Assembly (NCBI GenBank): GCA_904063045.1
Contig: CAJFCJ010000027.1
Location: forward strand, 250,501-314,500
Source of the DNA: Dimorphilus gyrociliatus
Taxonomy: Eukaryota; Annelida; Polychaeta; Dinophilidae
Direction: 5' to 3'
Length of the DNA: 64,000 bases
Below the pieces are notes generated by a model. That model was not told where the DNA came from, did no database searches, and saw only the letters and a program-made list of their open reading frames with translations. The stretch's first letter is position 1. Every line of letters begins with the position of its first letter. Positions 35,231 through 48,135 of the stretch are shown here, piece after piece. The position numbers and the translations under genes are program-made.

Positions 35231-38200
35231 CATGGCTAAGAGAGGTAGTGGAGAGTAGGGTAGAACTTGATCTGAGGTCACACTGCAAGAGAAAGTGAGA
35301 TGGCGATAAATATAAGTGTTGTGGGAAAGAGGGGATCGGAAGGAGCAGGAGTTACATATATTATTTAAATACTTTTACACGAGTAGACAATATAGGTACT
35401 TTTCCAAATAGCAATAGTGATATATCGTATGAGTGTAGGAGAGTTGTAAATGAAGTAGGCGAGATCAATGTCCAAGGAATAAAGAAATATTTACGTTATA
35501 TGTCTTTGTCTTATGCAGTGAGAAAGACAAAGAGAAAATGGAAGGAGAAATATGAGAAAAGATTAAGACAAACGGAAAGTTTTGTTTATGGTTGGGAAGT
35601 AAGGTTAAGAAGAGTTATTAATTATAGGAGAGAAAATTGAGTTCTTCAAGTGCAAAGATTATTAGTAAAATATATAAATAGGAGAAAGAGCAGTGGGGGA
35701 AAAAAAATGAAAATAAGCAAAAGATAAGATAGATATTTACTATATATGAGAGACAAGAAAATCAAACAATCGAATAGGCAGTATATTGATATGTTGTCAA
35801 AAGAAATATAATTACTATTGTTAATTTAAATTACAAAAAGAAGATGTATTGAACACATGGAGATTGTATTCAGGCCTCGAGTAACAATAATAGGAATCAT
35901 GGGAGACAAATCTACTTGTATTTATACATGTAAATTATCGATTGACAAAGTTTTTTTTATCTCTAACACGTGGGCAAAAAAAGAAAAAAAACAAAACAAA
36001 AGGTAAATATATACATAAATATATATAGCGTATTAATATTAGATAATATTTTACAATGTACTAGCCATAATAATAAGTTAAATTAAAAAGGGAAAAAAGA
36101 ATATTAAATGCATTTAGCAGTACTGTAAAAAGTCTTTCTCTCTCTCTCTCTCTCTCGTTCCTTTTCATAACTCTTTTACGATTAATAACAATATAAAAGG
36201 GAGAAGGGAGAGATAACAAATTATACTAAATATATAATATAAAAAGTATCGTTTGACCACTTAACTATTTTTTTTATTCTTTTTTAATTAATTCTCCACT
36301 TGTTGGCCTTTGTTCATTACTAAAAAATAATCTGCCAAAGTATGTCAGGTACTTGAGTGCTAGATTGGGATTAATCATTAATGGGACTTATTCAGCTAAA
36401 TTATCCTCTTCATCTTGTATTTCACATTTTATCAGTATTATTAAAGGGTTTTTATGCAATATATTGTCATACAATATTTAAAGTCTGTATTAAAAAAGGG
36501 AGCTATTTTTTCTAAAAGAAATAACAACAATAATAGAAAAATTTGTCAATCTTCAGCATACTATATTAATACTAAATCTATAACAGTTGTATATACTATA
36601 TGACATATTTTTATGTATTTATTTATAAAATATTTATTCCATTTTATACGTTTATTACCATCATTTGAGGATGGAGAATAGAGTACCAAAAAAAATAGAA
36701 ACGCTTTACATCTATCCATAAATAGACGGGGCCTTAAGATGATTCTTTTTTCATTTTTAATATATTCTACGAGGATAAAAACAATGTCTATTGAGGCTGT
36801 TCGCTATAGCTTGATCTTTTTTATTTTTCTTTTAATGGCCTGTTTAACATGAATTGTCACCTCGAGCGGTAGATGTCGGCTGAGGAAAGAGAATTTGTTT
36901 AGTTTAGTTCTTATTTTTCGATAGTATAAAAAAAAACGTTTAAGATTTTTGATATTTCTCCTCTCATCCGGTTGAAGAAGATGAAGATGAAAGAAAAGAG
37001 AGAGAGACAGAGAGAGAGAGAGAGATTTTCTCTATGTGAGATATCTAGAATATAATAGAGGTGAGCTAGAAATAACAGATCATACACAGTCTGTTATTAA
37101 ACGCAAATTAACTACAATAAACATATAAGAAATCAATCGAAATGTCTAAGAGACGCTAAAGAGTAAAATCGTTGGCGTACATATAAGCAAATCCGTTTTA
37201 ATTATTCTTCCTTTAACAGATTGTCATAAATCGATATTCATTTGGAATCTAATGAAACCAATTGGGATTTGAATTCCTTTGGATGAGGAAGAATGATTTA
37301 ACGTTATCTCCTATACTATATACTGTACTTTGCTGTTAGGAGAGAGAGGCGGACTACGGGAAGTGGAAAGACGAGAAATAAACGATTATGTATAGTATCT
37401 CTTCTATTTCATTTCCATTAAATATAAAAAATGTTGTACTTAAATACATATTCAACAATTTAGATAATATAAAAGGAGAAAGACGAAGAAGAAGAAGACG
37501 GAGGGGGAGGAGGAGGGGGAGGGGGAAGGATCAAAAGGAAGAGAATAAGAGTAAAATACCGATTGAAAATAAGTTGGGTTTGTAATATTAAACCTTTGTA
37601 TACATAGCAATGATGTATGTTTGGTAAAAAAAGCAGTTTATATGTTAATTAAAAGTGAAAAGGTATTTTTTTTATACGAGTTCTGGTTGTAAATCTGTTA
37701 ATTGATCAAATTGAAACTGTGTAATCAATTATAGTCTTCACCTGTTCGTGTATGTTTACTTTGGCAAGAATTAGTTTGCTTAGTAATCTCAGCGAATTAG
37801 TCTAAACATTCTTGAGAGATAAGACAAGTTCCTGGTACAAATAAAATTTTATCAGAAATCAGTAAGAACTAGACTATAAACTTCCTAATGATTACTGCAG
37901 CCCTCTTAAGATAAGTTACAAACAGATAATATATATGACCAGCATATGGTTTTTCTACTATTTCTATAGCTTTTATCGCCGTTACCAACAATAACAAAGT
38001 TGAACTGTTAACAGATATATAGTAATTTTTGTGCTTTAATAGGAAATTCGGTAAGTAAAAGACGTCAACTGTGAACAGGCCATTAATTTGGGGACAAGAA
38101 GCTCTTTCCTGTTCTAATAATACTAATCAAAAACGAGTTATCTATCCTCCAACATGAAAGGATAGCTGTAAATATCTTTATATTGAATTTTTTTTCTTCC

Positions 38201-38969
38201 ATTTAAATGGACAATAAAGTCTCTGAGAGTATGGAAATGAGAGAGATAGAAAGAGAGGGGGAAAGAGAAAAAAGAAATTGAAGGACAAAAACAATGAACA
38301 GATATTAAGGAGGAAAGAGAGAAAGAAAGAAGAAAGAGGAAGGCGGGAAAGGAATGATGGAGGGAGATAGCCGAAAAGTAATAAAAAAGTTTTTGTTTCC
38401 ATGATTTATTACTCAGAGTAACTGTAAGGTCAATAAACGAAAAAAACAGAATTGGCCTTGCTAAAGGAATCGAATTAAAATTCCACCAAGGTTCGTTGAA
38501 CAACCATACTCTTACTTCTACGTATGCTTAAACTCGAAAAGCCTGTTGAAATAAGCTTTATGAACGTTTTTTCATTTTCTCTAAAAGGCTTCTTCGAAGT
38601 GAAATGGGGTTGAAGATACTTGTCACATTCCATCTTCTAAAACCTAATGTAGCATAAAATAAGTGGAGTAATTTCTAAGCATTTTGACCTTGCAATTTTC
38701 TATATTTGTCACTTAAGTCTCTTTGGACTACATTGGCTTTTCAAATATTAATTTCCTCCAGTTTGATATTTCATCCTACACCAAAATAGGAATATCACAA
38801 ATTATATTAACATTCAATTAGTTGAAAAAATTATGAGTGAATCAAACTTTAGAAGAAAAATGGTAGAATGTTGAGAAATCTTGAAGTTTTGTCTTTTTAA
38901 AAAAAAAGAGAAAGTATGAAAGAACTTTACATTTTCTTCTTTTTTTATTGAATTTTTTAATGAAAGTAA

Positions 38970-38999
38970 GCAGTATATATATATATATATATATATATA
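38970..38999. repeat. (AT)n microsatellite
   Basis: About 14 uninterrupted AT units. Confidence 0.9.
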
Positions 39000-40328
39000 C
39001 TTCTAAATGTTTTCATCATTTATAATTTTATTCATATAAAGTTCAATTAAGAAAAGAATATGCTAGTAAACACGTAGTTGCATTGATTATGCATTACGAT
39101 GAAACGACTAGTGCAATTAATTAAGTACTGCGTGACTCGAATGTCATTGAGGATGAATGTAATTTGGTGGAAAATACCGTTGAAATTATTAACTCTTCAG
39201 TACTTTTTAGTGAAAAATTACACACCTTTTTTTTCCACAAGTCTGGCCATTAATTAGGTTATTTCTCTATGTTTTCATTTATCCCTTAAATTATAACAGA
39301 AATTAATTACTTGAAGGACAATATATAGTTCTATAGCAAGAAAGACATCCAACTATATCAGATGAGCAATGAATGAACGAATGAATGTATGATTGAATAA
39401 GTAATTTATAGAAATTGAATAAAAACGTAAAAAAGAGAAACAAAATAGAAAACGAAAGTAAAAACAATGTTAACATGAGCCTTAGAATGAAGGAAATACA
39501 TTAAATAGAACATTTAATTTCAAGCACGCAATGAATGGAAAATAAAAGGGGGAAAGGAAATGAAAGGAGTAAATGAAAAATAACCTATATACTGTATATA
39601 GTATGTCGTATACTTTTTATATTTATATTTATGCATATCTTTCTATACAGTATATACATATTAATATATTATATATACAGTAAATGCAATAATATATAGT
39701 CTGTATATATTACTGCGGATCGTCAGGATTTCTGAAAGACTAGTCTTCAACTTTCAGTAAATTATGCAACATTTGAAAAATGACAAGAATGAAACTGACA
39801 ATGTGTTTTAGTAAGGTATCATTTGTAAGTATTCGCGTAGAAAATACAATATACATATATATAGCTAGAGTATATATATTAGTATATACTTTCTTGTTAT
39901 ACATATATTTATACATAAATACACAGATAACTTCAAATATAAGCTATTTCTTTTTCAACAATTATTAAAATATCATACGATCTCAATTTTTTTAAAAAAA
40001 AAAAATATAGACATTTAATACAGTTTCTGCTTTTCTCCTTGAACTGGTAAAGAGTTTCTATAAAGTTTTTCTTCCTCTAAATAAAATTTTAATATGAAAT
40101 GGAAAACTGATGAATTCTTTTGAATTCTATATTTTACTCTTTTGATTTTCTTGCTGATGTTATCCTAACGTTGTTAGAGATTCTCTTTTTGTTTTTCCTT
40201 TCGATTTTAATTTAGTAGAAAAAGAATAATATGTCAAAAAGAAATTGTAAAGTTTTTCCCCGATTCTTCTTATCTGTTTTCCCTTTTGCTTTTCCTTTAA
40301 AATTAAATAGTAACAATAAAAATTTCTT

Positions 40329-41794
40329 CTATTCAGATCCAGATTCTGAGGGATTGGAAGACACTTGATGCCTTAAACTATTAACCATATTAATAAGAGT
40401 TTTAGGCTTCCGTTGTTTATCTTTACATTTACAGCATAAAAGTCTCTGAAACGCAAATCTAAAGTCTTTGGAAAAGAGGGCATAAATACAAGGATTAATA
40501 ACGCTATTACAATAGCCAAGCCAAAAAAACACATCGAATGCAAGAACGGGTACATTAACATTGAATGCTCCCAAAAAGTATATTGTAAAGAATGGAAGCC
40601 AACAAAATATAAAACATCCAACGATAATCCCAACGGTTTTTGCAGCTTTAGTTTCCTTATTAACTTTTTTAAGGTGAGATCGGACATTTTTACACCTTGG
40701 TTTATTTCCGTCACGGACTTTTTTCTTATTTTGGTGAGCTTGAGCTACTCCATTAACAACTTTATAAACATTATCAACGGCTGCAGGCTGATGAACTGCT
40801 CCTCCTCTATGTACTCGAAGTGTTACTTTTTCGTGAGGCGAAGAAGGTAAGAGCATTTTTCCAGCTTTTGTTATAAGAACACCTCTCTTTATTCCTTTGG
40901 CAGTTCTTCTAGCCGCAACATAGATCCTCCAGTAAAAGAAAGTCATAATGCACATTGGAATGTAAAATGAGCCTAATGCCGAATATATAATATAACCTGG
41001 CTCCGATGTTAAATTGCATTCTGCTGTTTATTGATAAAAACGAGAAAAAGTGAACATAGAGAAAAGGCCAACAACAACTTAATAAAAAGAATTAAGAATG
41101 AAGAATAGATCTTAATAGAGTTTACAGTAAATACTTGTATATTATAAAAGTATATATATATATATATATATATATACTTATTTATTCATACATTTATTCT
41201 TTCATTCTTTTCCTTCTTTCTCTCTTTTTCTCTCTCTTTCTTTCCTTCTTTACTACTTAATCTCTTTTTAATTTATCTATTGGGCTTACCTTTTGTATTG
41301 TTTCCACCATTTCCTTGAGAGTTATCTCTTTTCCAGCCTAATAACGGAGGGAAGCAAATAATAAAAGAAGATATCCATACTGTAAATACGAGAATCTTTC
41401 CTCTCCTCCAGTTGATAATAGCGGGATAGCGAAAAGGTCGCGTTATAGCAATGTATCTATCTAAAGAAATGGCACATAAATTTAATATGGAGGCTGTACA
41501 CATCCAAACGTCAACAGCCAGCCAAATAGAACACCAAACAGTCCCGAAAAGCCATCCTTTAACAACTTGTTTTGAGATAGAAAAAGGTAAAACAACCAGA
41601 CCCAAAAGAAGATCAGCACAGGCCAAAGAGACAATAAACATATTAGTTACAGTTCTAAGTTTGTAGCTTGTAATTACTGCTGCTATAACAAGACTATTCC
41701 CAGCAATTATTAAACTATCGATAAGTCCGAGTAGTGTAGCAGGAATTACATAGAAAAAGTTTGTAATATCCGTTGGAAAAGTTGAGTTTAACAT
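40329..41794 (-). CDS. alpha-like octopamine/adrenergic receptor (class A amine GPCR)
   Basis: Exon 1 is 41794-41290 and exon 2 is 41023-40329; the 266-bp intron starts GTAAG, ends AAACAG and joins in phase 1 in the second extracellular loop, giving 399 residues. Seven membrane segments are present. Amine-receptor marks: N33 (TM1), D61 (TM2), C88 and C171 for the conserved disulfide, D95 in TM3 (AVDVWMCTAS) for the amine, DRY at 112-114, YSALGSFY serines in TM5, CWLPFF in TM6 with W310, and NPCIY in TM7 (345-349). FPPLLGW, GYIIYSALGSFYIP and LGYCNSVINPCIYALFSKDFRF are most like alpha-type octopamine receptors (insect OAMB and mollusc OA receptors). A CCKC cluster after TM7 may be palmitoylated. 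The third loop is long and basic. Predicted Gq/calcium-coupled plasma-membrane receptor. Norepinephrine or tyramine cannot be excluded as ligand. Confidence 0.9.
41153..41176. repeat. (TA)n microsatellite in receptor intron
   Basis: About 12 TA units followed by a CTTTCTTT-rich tract that serves as flank of the GPCR intron. Confidence 0.9.
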
Positions 41795-43323
41795 CTGGAA
41801 AAGATTGGAAAATTTAGGAGACTCAGGAGAAAGTGTTTTATGTATAAACTGTACGGCAAAACACTCTGCAAATAAATGCGGGGAATTGATAAATGTACAG
41901 CAATACCGTGCACGATTGCAGATGGGTAAGATACATTAGGTTTTTATCAGTAACACGTGCTATCGGTAATGTATATAAATGACTGACAAGCCCGTTCTGT
42001 ATCCACAAAAGACTTATGCATTTTTTGTTTTTTTGTTTGTTACCTGGTTCAGTGCAACCAATATTATTGACTAGTATAATAGCCTATCGTAAAATAATTT
42101 ACAAGCTTCAATAACAAGATAACATATAATGATGCTCAATTGTTTTAATTATATTTCTTGTAATCTATATATCTATTATCTATTTATCAATCTATCTATT
42201 TATCTATTCTATCTTTTCTTCTTTTTTGGTGTTTATTTCTTTTTCAATATATTTCTTGGTCCTTTTCGCTCTTTCTTTTCGTTCTTTCCATCCGGTTGTC
42301 TGCATCTCTTTCTCTCTTTTCCATTCTCCATCAACTCTACCGTCTATAACTCTTTCATCGAATTCAATCAATCAACCGAAATTCTAATGAAACCACACTG
42401 TTACCTAACATCTTCAATAGAATGTTCATGTATTTTAGAAATGCTACAATCAACTGACTATATAGAGTAGTTTTGTTAAAGGCTTTTATAATATATATTG
42501 TATGTATAGTGCACTGTACAGAGAGATAGATATACTGTATTTACGACATATACTTTGCATATAAATATTAAATATAGAATAAGCTGTATATGTACATATT
42601 ACTATACCAACTATAGGTAGGTATATATATCTATCTAAATACAGTTTTTACTCTTATATAGTAAATATTGCTGAAGAGCTACGTATAAAATTCTTGTTAA
42701 ATGATAGAAATAGTTCAAGTCCATTACAACTGTTAATTAATTCTTTCTATTCCTTTTCCTTATTAAATTAGGATTCTTACAGAGTTATAAATAGTACAAA
42801 TACGTAAAATTATACTATTTTCTCTCTTTTAAGAACATTATCTTATTTAATCTGTTAATAATTAATGCTCAATTATACGTCTATTATACGTATTGGAAAC
42901 GATCGGATATATGAAATTTATCCTCACTCCAAAATTAGATTATCCTTTCATTTAATCCGTTCAATTTGTCTATTCAAGGAGATATGAAGCGTACTCGAAA
43001 CATCCTCTTCATACAATAATAATATACGTATAAACTGGTATTCTGCAAAGCGCATGTCGGACGAAGACTAACGCGAGACTGCTTACTGTTTCCATATTTT
43101 TTTTCGTTCTGCTGGCAATTTCGTTCGAAAAACTTCAAATTTCTTCTCATTAGAACTTTAGACGAAAGCAAACTCTCTACAAGTTATCTAACCTATTATA
43201 GTATGATTTTATGGCCAACTAAAAAACAGGACTTCCACAGATTTCTAGACATATAAATGTCTGCAATTTAAAGATAATCATACGCCTTCAAAGAGATAGG
43301 CCAAAGATTCGTGATTACTGCCT

Positions 43324-43350
43324 CCTCTCTCTCTCTCTCTCTCTCTCTCT
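43324..43350. repeat. (CT)n microsatellite
   Basis: Pure CT run at the head of about 500 bp of pyrimidine-rich sequence on the plus strand. Confidence 0.9.
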
Positions 43351-46300
43351 GTTTCTCTCCGTCTCGAACTCTCTCTCTTTCACTTTCTTCTCCATGCCTC
43401 TCTCTCTCTCCGTCTCTAATTCTGTCCCGTCAAACTCTTCTTCATTTTCTATTGGTTTCTTTCTCTTTTACGGTCTATCTCTGTCTTTTCTTTCTAAATC
43501 CCACTGCTATTTGCCTCATTTCGTCGTAAACGCTAGCAAATTTTGTCAGCTCTTCGCTTTCCCTCTCTATTCACGTCCCATGTCCCACCAGAAGTCTCTC
43601 TCTACCACCTCTCATTGGTAAGGGCCCTCCCCTTCTAATCACCTTTGTCCTTTTCTTCGCTTACTTCTCGTCTATCTATCTCCTTATTCTCCGCCTTGGT
43701 CGCTCAATATCTTGATTCAATATCTAACTATTATGTCTTTGATCCTGTCTCTTCCAATTTCGGCCCCTTCCTTTATCTTTTTGCATCTATCTCACACTGT
43801 CTATCTGCTTTCCAATGAAAGCGATCATGTGATTCAAGTATAATCGGTGTACAACGAACAAATGTTTGCTTTTTGTCTGTTTTGGCTTTATCGATTGAAT
43901 AAGTGGATAAATAATAGTTGATTAAAGATTTAACACGAAAGAATTTCGTGAGTCCTTTACCTAAGGCGGCAGAAGATCTTAAGAATTTTAGACGAAGCGA
44001 AGCTAAATTGACTGTCGATACAAGATTCTTTGGGCCCAGTATAGAGGTGACTTACTGAGAACTACTTTAACCTAAAGTTTTTTAGGAAAACATGACCTTT
44101 ATCTAGCTCTTTATATATTCCATACTTTTTTTGCAAATACATTCTTCTATCAGAGTTAAAAGGCTACTAATAAGAGACCGTGTCAGAGAAAGATTGTTGT
44201 TGTTTTTATTTTAGTCTTTTATTTAACATTTTTAAAATAAATATTCATCACTTGATGCTTTTTAGAAGAATCAAAGAAGAATGCTCCTGTCTTTAAATAG
44301 ACGCTTAACTATTCTAATATTGAAATTCAATTATAAAACCAGGTTAAAGAGAAAAACTATAAAAAAATATAGATTATAATATTGTAGTAAAAAGCAACTT
44401 CTCGTTTAAATCAAAGTTGTGTAATAATATTCTTAAAGGTTTCAGTTATTATTAAATTCTCATATGTTCCAAACAAATATAGCGGAAGGGGGAAAATGTT
44501 TGGTAAAGAATCTTCAACAACCAAATAACGAAAGTTTTTATCCTACTTTGGGCGATAATAAAAAGAAAATAAATAAGAAACGAAAAGAAAACAAGACAGA
44601 AGATTGAAACTAGAAAATTAGTAAATTAATTACAAATATCGGCGTTAAATTAGTTTATATTATCATTTTAATTAGGGAGCTTAAATCGTTTAAATCGGGT
44701 AACAGAAGTCGATACAAAGAATAAGCAAGAGGCATAGTGTTCTGTTTACCGTGTGTTTGATTGTATTATTTCTAGGAGAGGTGGATTGGGGAGGAAAAAA
44801 ATAAAAAAAAAATAAAAAAAAAAGGATTCAGCCAACGGTAAAAAACAGAAAAAAGAGAAAATGATTAGATAACTTGACTAGATTCATTATTATTTAAACA
44901 ACTAGAATCTAATTGAGTATTTATCTGTAATTTCTTAAATTAATTAATGAATATAGCCCAAGATAAATTTATAGAAAGATAGAGACATAGGGAGAAACCG
45001 ACGTAGCGCAAAATGATAAGGAAAAGATGGAAATAAGAGAATAAATTTAAAGTAAAAACTAAGAAAATATACAATAGAAAACTTTATCTAAGCTACGCAC
45101 AGCTTAAAACCTTTCCAGTCGTATTATATTACTTTATTCCGTAAATAAAACCTTTTCCCCCTTTTTCTTTAACTTTATGGCATAAGACGAGTATTTCTAA
45201 TAATTCAATTAACTGAATTTAACGAGGTTTTCGTTAATTTGAATCATGGGGGCTCTAGTATTTTCATCTAGCTGCAGGAAAGTAACTATTTCCTTGTAGA
45301 AGATGAGGAAATTTTCGAAAATCAATATAGCAAAAAAAATCGCATTCTAAAAATAGGTGTTATTAGTATTATACAGAATATTGAATATATTGTTAGATTA
45401 TAATAGTAAAGTTCTGCTTTCTATTACGTAATAAACCTAGAGTCATAAAAAGAAAAGCTATTTAGAAATGAGCGAGAGAGCTAATTAACTGACAAACGTA
45501 TTCTGTTAAGTATGATGAAAATCTAAAGGCCTAATTAAAAGTTCTAATAGTTGTTGGTGTTAATAAGCAAAATAATAAACAACTTTTTACAAATGAAATG
45601 CAATTGCAAAGGGACAAATAAACTAGAAAACAAGTAATTTGATGATATAAAAACAAACAACTGAATGGTTCAATATAGTATATATATTGTATATTTGTAT
45701 ATCGAAAGGAAACGCCACCTTCAACACCTCCCTTTATTCTCTTCTAATTTCTTTTCCATCCGTCTTGTCGTCACTGTTTCTTCCGTTTCTTCGTCATAGA
45801 CACAGGCACATACACCCACAAGCTCTCTCTCTCTCTCTCTCACACACACATACAAACACGCATACTGTCTGTCTCTCACTCTTTTTCTTTTCTCTTATCC
45901 TCTAAAAACCCGAATTATAAATAGCTTCAAATAGCTTGAACAACGGAGCGTTTTTTAGTACATAATATTTGAAATTAAATGAGGAACGTGCCTACATATC
46001 TCATAATGTAGAATTTCTTAGAGCAACTGACATTTATTGGTGACAAACTCATTATATTGAAGTGATTTTTTTCTTCGGTCTATATGCATTGTAATCAACG
46101 TCGTCAACTGCCCAATTGATCGTGAATATCTGACAAACTACTTATTGATTTTCTAGACATAACTTACGTGTAATTGATCAAAATCAAGTTATTTAAGAAT
46201 ATTAATTTGCAATTTATCATTTAAACATTACTTAAATAGGATTAAATTATTGTTGATAGATGAAATTTACGTCTACCTGGCTTAAAATTAATTTAAATAG

Positions 46301-46400
46301 AAAAAAAAACTTTTTTTAATTAAACATTCGTCAAAATCGGAATACGTCGATAGAAACTTTTTCTTTCGTTTAATGTTTGTTTATTTGTTTGTTTGTTTGG

Positions 46401-46425
46401 GAAGAAAGAAAGAAAGAAAGAAAGA
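46401..46425. repeat. (GAAA)n repeat
   Basis: Five GAAA units preceded by four GTTT units, giving an imperfect inverted arrangement. Confidence 0.9.
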
Positions 46426-47974
46426 ATGGAAAAAAAAACAATTAAGACAAAATATTAAAGATCAAATATAATAAAAGGGAATAGAACTTTTTAAATATTA
46501 AGATGAATAGATAAAAGAATATTTTGACCTTTTATTAATCTTTTGATATTATTTAAGAAAAAGATTACTTTTACATAGATTTTTCAATAAAGAAAACCAA
46601 TAGAATCTAACTAAACTTTTCTTTTCTCTTCATTCTCTTTTGGTTGGTTCTACTATCTAATTGCTTCTTCATTTCTCAACGTAACGAACCGGAAATTAGT
46701 CAAGAATTTTTTGATCACAATTATTAATTGATTAAACAACAGAAATGAAAGGAAACTAATAAAAAATATAATAATATATAATAAGCATATCATGGCTTTA
46801 TACGACTTACGTCATAGCTTTCTATCATACTTGTAAAAGAAAATCCGATACTACGTTACGCTTATCCAAAGGTATATATTGCCCTATGCAAAAAAAGAGA
46901 GAAATACCATGGGAATTTCAATCAAGTTCAAACTTTCCCTCTTAGTATCTAACGTAACATTGAGTTGGCGAATTTGGTTGGTGGTAAGAAACAAAACAAA
47001 GGGGAAAAACTATATTTTATATAGCCAACTGCTGAACTTTTCCTCCTCGTTTTCCCTTTCCCTACCCCTTATTGCTTACTGTAACTCGCTAATCTCTTTC
47101 TCTCTTCTCGCTATATCTTGCTTTCTTTTATCTAGAGAAAAAATAGATAATAAATGGGAAAATTCTGAGAAATAAGCTGCCTTTACTATATTTCTGACCA
47201 AAGAGAAAATCAACATCGGCTGATAAACGATAATCAACAACTGACTAAATGATCGAATCGAGGGCGTTCTCCTGCCTGCTTCGAGTAATTTTTCCCCTTT
47301 TCCTCCTTTTCCCAAAAAACCGTTTAAAGAGGGGGATACCAAATGTAACGCTTTATTACATATGTAAAAAAAAGACGTCTCTTAGGTTTGGGCAAAGAGA
47401 CGGGAGGAGTGATGAGAAGTTAAAAGAAAGTTTTATCCTTGAAAATGTTCACAGCATATACGCGTTTTTAACTGAAATGATTCGTAATTATCACGCCTTG
47501 GGGCCGAGGAGCTGTATGATTAAAGTGAATGATTATTGGATTGCGTAAAATGCGAAAAAATAGGCCAAAACTAGTGTTAAAAATTCAGAACAGGATTATC
47601 TCGAAAGTAAAATAAAATACCAAATATTTTTTTTGATTAAACAAGCGCCCCAACAGGCAAACTTTACGCTCAATGACAAACAAAAAAAACTAGGCAACGA
47701 TAGTCCAATTTGTTCTATGTGCTGTAGAACTTACCTTTCTTTTAGTTCACCGCCAATTTTGCAGTTCATAAAAAATATGTTCTGATGAAGCCAGTTTACA
47801 CTGTTTGTCCAATTATCCCAGCTTTAAATGACACTTAAGCTTATCCTTTTGTGCGTTACTACTCTAGTAATATTCCTTCCAAACTACTCAGCTCGTAGCC
47901 AATTTTTTTCTCGACAAATACAATACCCAGAAATAATTTTCTCAGGCCTCCTTTTACTGAGTATTCCGTGATAA

Positions 47975-48135
47975 ATTGGCCAATGACAAACTATATAGCT
48001 TGTCAAACGCTCTTGTACGAAATCGGCGTCGACTGAGCAAACAATGGAGGCGTCTAGTCTGGTTAGAAAAAAATCAGAGCGTCACTGGCGCCGGAAACGG
48101 TGATATTATTGACAAAATCTTTATTCTATTTGCAT
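47975..48135. promoter_or_regulatory. motif-dense candidate enhancer or promoter
   Basis: Within 160 bp: the palindrome ATTGGCCAAT (47975-47984, CCAAT/NF-I type), a TATATAG, two GGCGTC copies (48025-48030 and 48049-48054), a SOX/FOX-like AAACAATGG, a GGCGCC site and a perfect POU octamer ATTTGCAT (48128-48135). The stretch is clearly more GC-rich than its surroundings. No adjacent exon was found, so an enhancer is more likely than a promoter. Confidence 0.35.

Larger units (their letters stand above)
34872..40328. other. gene-free stretch between the lectin and receptor genes
   Basis: No coding exon was found. Contents: a divergent pair of CTCF/YY1-like motifs at 35187-35230, GA and CT microsatellites (36135-36156, 36999-37025), a G-rich purine tract (37493-37530), an AT run (38970-38999) and TACAGTATA-type TA tracts around 39585-39715. 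A 121-codon minus-strand frame at 38138-38503 is Phe/Leu/Ser low-complexity derived from purine tracts. Confidence 0.5.
41795..47970. other. gene-free stretch upstream of the receptor gene
   Basis: No supportable exon. It contains a TATA-like TATATAAAT at about 41971 in the plus direction with no following gene, a CT-rich region at 43320-43800 including a pure CT run, an A-rich tract at 44800-44822, a GAAA repeat at 46401-46425 and a 99-codon plus-strand frame at 47249-47548. That frame begins with a hydrophobic stretch but lacks other support. Confidence 0.45.

Noticed and set aside
38138-38503. 121-codon minus-strand open frame
   Set aside because: Phe/Leu/Ser-rich translation of a purine tract, no domain, no splice support; typical chance frame in GA-rich DNA.
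41451-41666. 71-codon plus-strand frame
   Set aside because: Antisense shadow of the first octopamine-type receptor exon.
42129-42470. 113-codon plus-strand open frame
   Set aside because: Starts in TA-rich sequence and is dominated by Phe, Tyr, Ser and Ile from T-rich repeats; no motif.
47249-47548. 99-codon plus-strand frame with a hydrophobic N-terminus
   Set aside because: By stop-codon frequency several frames of this length are expected by chance in 64 kb; no cysteine pattern, splice site or polyA support. Kept as a weak possibility only.
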